From assembly GCA_003695605.1 (NCBI GenBank), contig RFIK01000153.1, positions 1-5,236 of the forward strand: a stretch of DNA of 5,236 bases, written 5' to 3'. Below, piece by piece: positions 1 to 5,236 of this stretch. Each line of letters starts with the position of its first letter. Position 1 is the stretch's first letter. The notes under the pieces are model-generated. The model was not told the DNA's origin. It saw nothing but the letters and a program-made list of their open reading frames with translations, and did no database searches. This DNA comes from Chlorobiota bacterium (lineage in GTDB: Bacteria; Bacteroidota; Ignavibacteria; Kapaibacteriales; NICIL-2). Made by a program: the position numbers and the translations under genes.

Positions 1-445
1 CAAGGAGTGATGTGTTGATGAAGAGCACGCGCGTGTCAACGACCCATGGCACAGCGTAGTAGCGTCCGTTCCAGCGGCATGGTGAAAGTGCCCATGGAAG
101 CCACAGAGAAGGCTCAACGTCGCTTTCTGCCAACTCAGCAAGGACGCCGCTACTCGAAAACTGCGCCACCCAATCAGAACCAAGCTCGAGCACATCGGGC
201 GGTGCAGATGCATTGAATGCGGCCATCAGTTTCGTCTTGCCGTCACTCCAACTGAGCGGAGTCAGTTCGACGCGGCAGTCGTGCTCGCGTTCAAAGTGCT
301 CGATGAGCGAATCAAGCACTGCTTGATGCTGTGGTGCGCTCCAGAAGTGCCACACTCGGAGTACAGGCTTGCTCTGTTGCTGAGAGCAGCCGCTCACCAG
401 TACCAGAGCGATCGCTGCGACGGCCCAAACACACGTCTTCGTCAT
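1..445 (-). CDS. ABC transporter extracellular sugar-binding lipoprotein (family 1 SBP), C-terminus cut by window edge
   Basis: The first 148 codons of a solute-binding protein are visible; the gene runs off the left edge. The N-terminus is a lipoprotein signal peptide: MTKT, a hydrophobic stretch to about residue 18, and a lipobox V17-S18-G19-C20, so Cys20 should be lipidated and the protein held at a membrane. The mature part resembles the N-terminal lobe of family 1 (MalE/UgpB-like) binding proteins: a strand VLRVWHFWSAP, a helix LDSLIEHFERE, then APPDVLELGSDWVAQF, and the family-typical NGRYYAVPWVVDTRVLFIN near the cut. Members capture sugars or similar solutes for an ABC importer; the ligand cannot be told, and the permeases are not in view. 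The ATG overlaps the stop of the upstream sigma factor (ATGA) and has no clear Shine-Dalgarno site, so translation is probably coupled to the sigma gene. Codons are uninterrupted throughout. Confidence 0.86.
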   Translation of the reverse strand, partial: MTKTCVWAVAAIALVLVSGCSQQQSKPVLRVWHFWSAPQHQAVLDSLIEHFEREHDCRVELTPLSWSDGKTKLMAAFNASAPPDVLELGSDWVAQFSSSGVLAELAESDVEPSLWLPWALSPCRWNGRYYAVPWVVDTRVLFINTSLL

Positions 446-1053
446 AGTTCGAAAAGGTCGCGATGTGGTTGAAGCTTCTTCAGGAGCAGTTGCCGTGCAC
501 GAAACAGGTGCGCTTTCACCGTCCCGAACGGTAATCCCAAATGCTCGGCGATTTCAGCATATTCCATGCCACGGTCGTGCCGAAGTTCAATGACGATGCG
601 ATACTTTTCCGGCAGCGATTCGATTGCAGCGCGGAGTATTGCTTGACGCTCGCTGCGCATGAGTTCTTCGTCGGGAATCGGGCTGTTGGGATCGGCATAC
701 TGCCGTGGCGGTGCATCGCCCTCGCTGTCATCGAGATCGAGTCGTTCTGGCGCAAAGCGAGTACGGCGAAGAAAGTCTATGCACGTGTTGGAGGCAATTT
801 TGAAAAGCCATTTTTCGAAGGGATACTCAGGCTTGAACGAATCGAGCGCGCGGAAGGCCTTGAGCAGGGTATCTTGGACGAGATCTTTTGCGTCCTCATC
901 GCTTCGAATGATTGAGCGGATTACACCGTAGAGGCGACGGCGATACTTGCGATCAATGGTCGCAAACGCATTGGGATTCCCCGCCAAGACAGCACGGACT
1001 GCTTCCAAATCTTCTCGATCCGAAGCAGTGCGATCGGGACGGTCTTCCGGCAT
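442..1053 (-). CDS. ECF-family RNA polymerase sigma factor
   Basis: This 203-residue protein has the two-domain layout of extracytoplasmic-function sigma70 factors, which direct core RNA polymerase to alternative promoters. Region 2 spans about residues 28-98, with the core-binding motif DAKDLVQDTLLKAFRAL (54-70) and the W-x-x-x-I-A-x-N-x-x-I-D-x-x-R-R pattern (82-97). An acidic, proline-containing linker follows (about 104-132). Region 4 spans about 137-192, with SLPEKYRIVIELRH and the helix-turn-helix YAEIAEHLGLPFGTVKAHL that would read a -35 element. Length is normal for the family. I start at the ATG at 1053: the same frame stays open upstream to 1155, but those 34 codons are the translated tRNA-Ser gene plus its spacer and show no sigma homology. 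There is no Shine-Dalgarno site; a TTG three codons upstream is a weaker alternative. No anti-sigma gene adjoins it within the window; the next gene is a solute-binding lipoprotein joined by a 4-bp overlap. The subgroup and target promoters cannot be told. Confidence 0.92.
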   Translation of the reverse strand: MPEDRPDRTASDREDLEAVRAVLAGNPNAFATIDRKYRRRLYGVIRSIIRSDEDAKDLVQDTLLKAFRALDSFKPEYPFEKWLFKIASNTCIDFLRRTRFAPERLDLDDSEGDAPPRQYADPNSPIPDEELMRSERQAILRAAIESLPEKYRIVIELRHDRGMEYAEIAEHLGLPFGTVKAHLFRARQLLLKKLQPHRDLFEL

Positions 1054-1074
1054 GCAATACAACGGTAGGTGATG

Positions 1075-1161
1075 CGGAAGGAGAGGGATTCGAACCCTCG
1101 GTACCCTTTCGGGTACACACGCTTTCCAGGCGTGCCAGTTCAGCCACTCCTGCATCCTTCC
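1075..1161 (-). tRNA. tRNA-Ser, anticodon GGA
   Basis: An 87-nt class II tRNA folds fully. The 7-bp acceptor stem is GGAAGGA/TCCTTCC, perfectly paired. The D arm has a 3-bp CAG/CTG stem. The anticodon stem is CACGC/GCGTG with loop CTGGAAA, giving anticodon GGA (plus-strand positions 1125-1127), which reads UCC and UCU. The long variable arm is a 6-bp GTACCC/GGGTAC hairpin with a GAAA loop, the hallmark of serine tRNAs. The T arm is GAGGG-TTCGAAT-CCCTC. The discriminator base is G, as expected for seryl-tRNA synthetase recognition. The base triplet after it is CAT, so CCA is not encoded and must be added after transcription. The sigma factor start lies 21 bp downstream on the same strand. Confidence 0.97.
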
Positions 1162-1175
1162 GTCGCGAACGGTTG

Positions 1176-1206
1176 CAAAAATACAGGGCTCACGCGAGCA
1201 GGTAAA
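1176..1206 (-). promoter_or_regulatory. Putative promoter of tRNA-Ser (and possibly the sigma/SBP genes)
   Basis: Reading leftward, TTTACC (1206-1201) and TATTTT (1183-1178) are separated by exactly 17 bp. Each matches 4 of 6 bases of the sigma70 -35 and -10 consensus. The second box extended, TATTTTTG (1183-1176), also fits the Bacteroidota -7 consensus TAnnTTTG in full, though no TTTG is seen at the matching -33 position. Transcription would start near 1171, about ten bases ahead of the mature tRNA 5' end, a usual distance for a tRNA leader. The call rests on motif match and position only. Confidence 0.5.
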
Positions 1207-1238
1207 TTCGCAGTACCACTTTGATTGAGTCGCCTTCT

Positions 1239-2273
1239 ATGCCCACACGACGGGACATCCTTCGGTTGATCACTGCAGTGAGCGTAGTGCGGTCACCACT
1301 CCGCATTAAGGTCGAGACGCGGCCACCGCGCGCTCTCATGCAAGGTGCGACGATCGGCATCGTTGCGCCGGCAGGAGCTGTGGAACTCCGGCAGCTCAAG
1401 CGAGGCATTGATTTCTTTGAGTCGCTGGGTCTTCGCGTTGTTCTCGGGCGATTCCTCAACAGTGGCAGTGGGTACCTTGCAGCGCCCGATCGCGATCGAG
1501 CTGCAGAGCTGATGGAATTCCTGGTACGTCCGGACATTGATGCAGTCATTGCGGCGCGCGGTGGCTATGGTGTGCTCCGCATCCTATCGGCACTCGACTA
1601 CGCTGTCCTGGAGCAGTGCAATAAACCTGTAATTGGCTACAGCGACATCACCGCACTCCTGGTGACCCTTTACCAGCGAACAGGACTGATCACATTCCAC
1701 GGACCAATGGCATCGAGCCAATTCGATACGACCACGGCCGGTTCGTTTTTGGCAACGCTCTTCCGCTTTGCGTCGGAGCGGAGTAGTCCCACGGAGATGC
1801 AACTAACGTACAGCGATGAATCATTCCTCCCGGTTGTCTCGGGCGTAGCTGAGGGGATACTCCTCGGTGGGAACTTGAGTGTATTTTGTTCATTGCTGGG
1901 AACCCCGTTCGAACCAGACACGCGTGAGTGCATCCTCTTTTTCGAAGACGTCGGTGAGGAGCCATACAAGATCGATCGTATGCTGACTCAGCTCGCGTTG
2001 GCAGGTAAGTTCGACAGCATCCGAGGCATGGTGCTTGGTGCATTTAGTAAGCAATCCCCTCGTGCAGCAGAATCCACTGGTGGGTCAACAGGCACAGCAG
2101 TTGCGGAGATTGCCGCCGAACACTGCGCACGACGCTCCATCCCATTGTTGGCGAACTTCCCCATCGGGCATATCGAAAGCAAAATCACGTTACCAATAGG
2201 CATCCGCGCGCGGCTCGATGCGGATGGCCGCACGCTCCAGATCCTTGAGGCGCCCGTTGCACTTCCACCATGA
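1239..2273 (+). CDS. ldcA: LD-carboxypeptidase, peptidase family S66 (murein tetrapeptide carboxypeptidase)
   Basis: A 344-residue serine peptidase of family S66. Known members cleave the bond between L- and D-residues in murein tetrapeptides, releasing the terminal D-Ala during peptidoglycan recycling. The catalytic core begins near residue 35 with GATIGIVAPAG. It continues through IDAVIAARGGYG, the nucleophile motif GYSDIT (Ser135), LITFHGPM, the acid motif FFEDVGEEPYKIDRML (Glu236) and PIGHIESKITLPIG (His311). This reproduces the Ser-Glu-His triad of the family in order and spacing, so the enzyme should be active. Full length is normal apart from about 34 extra N-terminal residues, which carry a twin-arginine-like TRRDILRL followed by a short hydrophobic run. 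I chose the ATG at 1239 because the TRR motif follows at once; an in-frame TTG at 1221 would add six residues. Neither start has a good Shine-Dalgarno site. It is transcribed divergently from the tRNA. A related immunity-type S66 protein (MccF-like) is the main alternative; the LD-carboxypeptidase reading fits better. Confidence 0.93.
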   Translation: MPTRRDILRLITAVSVVRSPLRIKVETRPPRALMQGATIGIVAPAGAVELRQLKRGIDFFESLGLRVVLGRFLNSGSGYLAAPDRDRAAELMEFLVRPDIDAVIAARGGYGVLRILSALDYAVLEQCNKPVIGYSDITALLVTLYQRTGLITFHGPMASSQFDTTTAGSFLATLFRFASERSSPTEMQLTYSDESFLPVVSGVAEGILLGGNLSVFCSLLGTPFEPDTRECILFFEDVGEEPYKIDRMLTQLALAGKFDSIRGMVLGAFSKQSPRAAESTGGSTGTAVAEIAAEHCARRSIPLLANFPIGHIESKITLPIGIRARLDADGRTLQILEAPVALPP

Positions 2274-2377
2274 TACAAACTGATGCGATTTTGTGTTATT
2301 TATGTGCAATTGCTACGCACGTGTTTTCGTTCATGAATTGAATACAGCCTGTCAATACTACCACATCCGGAGAAACG
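2274..2377. other. Intergenic gap between the S66 peptidase and the vWA surface protein
   Basis: This 104-bp AT-richer gap contains no ORF, no tRNA and no convincing terminator hairpin. A box TATTTATG (2297-2304) is one mismatch from the Bacteroidota -7 consensus but has no upstream partner, so I do not call a promoter. The gap is long enough for the downstream gene to have its own promoter. Confidence 0.5.
2369..2373 (+). promoter_or_regulatory. Shine-Dalgarno-like site of the vWA surface protein gene
   Basis: GGAGA lies 5 bases (counting from GGAG) before the ATG at 2378 and 8 bases before a second, in-frame ATG at 2381. The spacing suits the second ATG somewhat better, a difference of one residue. 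It is the only start in the window with a recognisable ribosome binding site. Confidence 0.5.
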
Positions 2378-5236
2378 ATGATGCATCTCTTTCGTGGACT
2401 TGCAGTAACGATTCCGCTTCTCACGTTGACTCTGAGTGCACAGACGTTTACGTTGATTGATGCCGATGTCTCGGCGTTCCCTCGCGTCCGCTCGCAATTC
2501 ATCGCGATTGATCAGTGGGGGAATCAGTACCAAAATCTCCAACCAAGTGACTTCTCAGTCCGGGAAAACGGGCGTTCCATGCAAGCGTCGCTCCAAGTCA
2601 CGTGCGAAGAATCGAAGGATGATCCGACTGCGAACATCGTTCTGATTGTGGACAAAAGCACATCAATGCTCGAAATCGTTGACCGAACGACCAATGAAAC
2701 TCGCTGGGATTGGGTCAAGGAAGGGGTGAGGGCATTTGTCACACAATTTCCGTTCAATCCTCCCTCCTCAGTTGCGTTGGTGTCGTTTGCAGGCGAAGCG
2801 TACTTGGAGAGTGATTTCCGCACATCTGCACAACCGATCATTGATGCCATGGAGCGCATTCGCCCTCAAGGATCGACCAAGTACGACCCACCACTCCTCG
2901 ATTCCTTGATTGGAGCGATCAAGCTACTCTCCCAAAAGCCACGTGAGATCCGGCGGATCATAGTGTTCTTGACCGATGGCCAACCCGATACCCAACCAAG
3001 CACGGATACCATTATCGCGCGCTGTCGCCGGGAAGGGATTACCTTTTACGCGATCACTGTCGGCTTGAACATGAATAGCGACTTAGATCGCATCGCGCGT
3101 GCAACCGGTGGCAAAACGTTCGCTGTCTTTTCGAAAGATCGGCTCAAAGAAATTTACCGTCTGATTGCATTGGAGGCGGTCATCCGCTACAAGTGTTACC
3201 TTGAATGGATCGCGCCGTGGAGCTGTTCTGAACAGGAACGTATCCGGAATGTTGCGGTGACCTTCTACCGTACAACCCCACCAATGAACACAACCCTCCA
3301 GTACGTAGCACCACCGCAATCGTTGACGCGATTGGATGTTCAACCACAAGTTGCCTACCTGGGGAATCCAAACCCTGGAAATTCGACAACGCTGAAACTT
3401 ACCATCAGAGCGATCAACGCCCCAATGACAATCACTGCCCTCCCAATCGTGCCGGCAGGATATTTCACGATTGTGGATATGGCGGGGAAAACCCTCCCCT
3501 TCACCCTGCAGCCGAATGAAACGTGGGAGCCTACCATTCAATTCACACAACAGGGGTCTAAACAGTTCCGGCAAGCAACTCTCACGTTCGAAGGAAATCC
3601 TTGCCCGACAGCAATTACACTTATTGGCGGCGTCTCCCGAGCAATCGTCCTTTCGCCCAACGGTGGTGAACTCTTCTCGACATGTGATTCCATCACTATC
3701 CGCTGGGCAGGCGTTGAACCGACGCAAGGCGTCAGCATTTTCTACACTCTCACTGGAGACCAGCCCTCACCAACGTGGCAACCGATCGTGCAGAACGTCG
3801 TTGGTTTCTCCTACCGCTGGAAGCCACCACAACCTGGGCAACGCTACCGTATACGCGTTGTCGTACCACCTGATTCAGCGTACCAATGGGCACAACAAAT
3901 CGGCGGTGCTTCCTTCGACACATGCCGCTCAATCGCGCTCGATTCCCGGCAGATGTACGTCCACGTCGCAGGAACGTTTACCAATTCTGCAAGCATCAAC
4001 GGCACAACCCTGACCAGTGCTGGCGAAAGCGATATGTTCGTCGCGCGCTTTGATACCGACGGGAATCTTCTCTGGGCTCGCTCGGGTGGCGGCAACCGTA
4101 CCGATAACGGCTGTTGCCTGGCACTGGACGGTAATGACAATATCTACGTTGCAGGGACTATCCGAAGCAGTACCGCACAATTTGGTGCGGTAACGGTGAG
4201 CAAACTCAGCACGCTCGATGTAACGAACGCGTTCGTCGCACTCTACAATCCTACAGGGAATGCTGTGCAAGTCGCTCTTGGTGGTGGTTCACAAACGACG
4301 TCGTGTGAAGTGTACGTTGACTCAATCGCTTACTCTAGTGGCTCAATTTACCTCCACGGACGTTTTCGGGGGCGCTTGCAATTCTCGACAACACCGACCG
4401 TATTCATCAACAGCGTCAATCAAAATCAATTCGATCGCTTCACAGCAGTCTTCAACACATCATTGGCAGTGACAAGTCTGCAGCGTACATATCTGGCCGC
4501 TCCCTACACGAAAGCCAGCGTGCGCGATAACAACAGCAATCGGTACGAAACCGGTGGATTTTCGACCCAACTCCGGAGCGGCTCCATCACACTCACCAGC
4601 CGCGGGGGCACCGATGCGTATGTCCGGAAATTCGGCTATATTCCCGGCTCTGAAGATGTCAGCGACACAACGTTTCGGGTACAGTCGCCGCTTGTCCGCT
4701 TCCGCTTAGCAACGCTCGATGTTGGTTCTATCGCCGTCGGGAACGCTACCGGCCAGGTCTTCAGCGGGGTACTCTGCAATGATGGTGAAATTCCCGTGAT
4801 CATCAGTACGATGACCTTCAGCGGTCCCAATGCAGCGCAATTTCAACTCGTGTCAAATTGGGTAAACTACGTCCTCAAACCGGGCGAATGCATCAGTGTC
4901 GAGATTCTCTTCAGTCCAGCGTTCGAAGGTCGGCATACTGCAACGCTCACTGTCACTGGAAATTGCGGCTCACCTGCGACGGTAGCCGTCACAGGGATTG
5001 GTCTCCCACCATGCCGCTATACACTGACCACACCGCCGACACTCATCACAAGTGTGGGGCTCTCCAAACAAATCCAAGCACTCTGCCTCGTCCGCAACGA
5101 TGGCCCTGAGCCGCTCAGTGGCACGATCAAGTTGCTCAACAACCCAACGAATGCATTCACGATGACAATTCCTGCCACTGGCTGCACACTCGACGCAACA
5201 ACGGTCTGCCCCTTCACCATTGCGCCCAATCAATGC
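2378..5236 (+). CDS. Large secreted vWA / ASH-like / SBBP-repeat surface protein, C-terminus beyond the window
   Basis: One frame stays open for 953 codons to the last base. A Sec signal peptide covers residues 1-21 (Arg6, hydrophobic 8-19, likely cut after Ser-Ala21), so the protein is exported. Residues about 25-75 form a small beta domain (DFSVRENGRSM) common before extracellular vWA domains. The vWA domain spans about 86-265 with an intact MIDAS: D92-x-S94-x-S96, Thr167 in GSTKYD, and Asp200 in FLTDGQPD. It should bind a divalent metal and a protein or matrix ligand. Next come an ASH-like (choice-of-anchor D type) sandwich (about 316-419), a module starting SPNGGELF with a conserved IRWAG (422-498), four SBBP-type repeats (526-755), a second ASH-like domain (772-876) and the start of a third (879 to the edge). 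Such mosaics are usually cell-surface or secreted adhesion-type proteins, often with a C-terminal sorting domain; that end is not visible here. Upstream in-frame sequence reaches a stop at 2339 without another ATG. Exact function is unknown. Confidence 0.9.
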   Translation, partial: MMHLFRGLAVTIPLLTLTLSAQTFTLIDADVSAFPRVRSQFIAIDQWGNQYQNLQPSDFSVRENGRSMQASLQVTCEESKDDPTANIVLIVDKSTSMLEIVDRTTNETRWDWVKEGVRAFVTQFPFNPPSSVALVSFAGEAYLESDFRTSAQPIIDAMERIRPQGSTKYDPPLLDSLIGAIKLLSQKPREIRRIIVFLTDGQPDTQPSTDTIIARCRREGITFYAITVGLNMNSDLDRIARATGGKTFAVFSKDRLKEIYRLIALEAVIRYKCYLEWIAPWSCSEQERIRNVAVTFYRTTPPMNTTLQYVAPPQSLTRLDVQPQVAYLGNPNPGNSTTLKLTIRAINAPMTITALPIVPAGYFTIVDMAGKTLPFTLQPNETWEPTIQFTQQGSKQFRQATLTFEGNPCPTAITLIGGVSRAIVLSPNGGELFSTCDSITIRWAGVEPTQGVSIFYTLTGDQPSPTWQPIVQNVVGFSYRWKPPQPGQRYRIRVVVPPDSAYQWAQQIGGASFDTCRSIALDSRQMYVHVAGTFTNSASINGTTLTSAGESDMFVARFDTDGNLLWARSGGGNRTDNGCCLALDGNDNIYVAGTIRSSTAQFGAVTVSKLSTLDVTNAFVALYNPTGNAVQVALGGGSQTTSCEVYVDSIAYSSGSIYLHGRFRGRLQFSTTPTVFINSVNQNQFDRFTAVFNTSLAVTSLQRTYLAAPYTKASVRDNNSNRYETGGFSTQLRSGSITLTSRGGTDAYVRKFGYIPGSEDVSDTTFRVQSPLVRFRLATLDVGSIAVGNATGQVFSGVLCNDGEIPVIISTMTFSGPNAAQFQLVSNWVNYVLKPGECISVEILFSPAFEGRHTATLTVTGNCGSPATVAVTGIGLPPCRYTLTTPPTLITSVGLSKQIQALCLVRNDGPEPLSGTIKLLNNPTNAFTMTIPATGCTLDATTVCPFTIAPNQC
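3953..4642 (+). repeat. Four SBBP-type beta-propeller repeats within the vWA surface protein
   Basis: Four diverged protein-level repeats, each running from a 'Y-x-x-G-x-F' strand to an 'F/Y-V-A/R-x-F' strand. They begin at about residues 526 (MYVHVAGTFTNSASI), 589 (IYVAGTIRSSTAQFG), 657 (IYLHGRFRGRLQFS) and 723 (YETGGFSTQLRSG). Repeats 1 and 4 are most alike: ITLTSRGGTDAYVRKF in repeat 4 matches TTLTSAGESDMFVARF in repeat 1. The pattern follows the SBBP ('seven-bladed beta-propeller') family. The DNA itself is not repetitive, so the copies are old. Only four units are recognisable, fewer than a closed propeller normally needs. Confidence 0.72.

Noticed and set aside
281..472. 63-codon plus-strand open frame near the left edge
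   Set aside because: It is antisense to the start of the binding-protein gene and the end of the sigma gene, both of which are well supported.
541..915. 124-codon plus-strand open frame
   Set aside because: It is antisense to the conserved regions of the ECF sigma factor; the sigma frame clearly carries the coding signal.
1101..1116. GTACCC-TTTC-GGGTAC hairpin as a possible terminator or regulatory stem
   Set aside because: It is the variable arm of the tRNA-Ser and is fully explained by that fold; no T-run follows it.
1221..1238. TTG at 1221 as the start of the S66 peptidase
   Set aside because: It adds only six residues ahead of an ATG that is followed at once by the TRR motif, and no ribosome binding site favours it.
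2275..2294. ACAAA...TTTGT inverted repeat just after the peptidase stop codon
   Set aside because: Only five AT-rich base pairs with a ten-base loop; too weak for an intrinsic terminator.
2331..2338. TTCATGAA perfect 8-bp palindrome upstream of the vWA gene
   Set aside because: A single short palindrome is expected by chance and there is no second copy nearby to suggest an operator.
3083..3727. 214-codon open frame on the minus strand
   Set aside because: It lies wholly antisense to the vWA protein gene, whose frame shows recognisable domains across the same stretch; the antisense product has no recognisable motif and a cysteine- and arginine-rich, shadow-like composition.

Overview
The window looks like an ordinary chromosomal segment from a Gram-negative bacterium of moderate GC content. 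It is probably in the Bacteroidota/Chlorobi/Ignavibacteria/'Kapabacteria' sphere. That placement is an inference from two things: the large secreted mosaic protein (vWA + ASH-like 'choice-of-anchor' + PNGGE module + SBBP repeats) and the absence of clear Shine-Dalgarno sites at most starts. No mobile element, CRISPR array or integrase is visible.

Layout. Positions 1-1161 form a leftward unit, read on the minus strand. It starts with a complete tRNA-Ser(GGA) at 1161-1075. After only 21 bp comes an ECF-type RNA polymerase sigma factor (1053-442). An ATGA stop/start overlap then leads into a lipoprotein that is the substrate-binding component of an ABC-type sugar transporter (445 to the window edge, where it is cut). 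A sigma70-like promoter lies just ahead of the tRNA. No promoter or terminator can be seen between the tRNA and the sigma gene, so all three may share one transcript.

Positions 1162-1238 are a short divergent intergenic region. Rightward from 1239 lies a complete S66-family LD-carboxypeptidase (to 2273), with the Ser-Glu-His catalytic residues present. After a 104-bp gap, a very long plus-strand reading frame begins at 2378 and stays open to the last base (953 codons, no stop). It has a signal peptide, a von Willebrand factor A domain with a complete MIDAS metal site, an ASH-like beta-sandwich, a PNGGE module, four SBBP-type repeats and at least one and a half further ASH-like domains.

How they fit together. 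The leftward unit joins gene regulation (ECF sigma) to nutrient uptake (solute-binding lipoprotein). The S66 enzyme acts on peptidoglycan stem peptides. The rightward giant is an exported surface or secreted adhesion-like protein. Nothing in the sequence ties the two directions into one pathway. The most useful points for a reader are: the tRNA/sigma/SBP arrangement; the wrong start that an ORF caller would give the sigma factor by reading through the tRNA; and the large edge-truncated surface protein, which a caller requiring a stop codon would miss.
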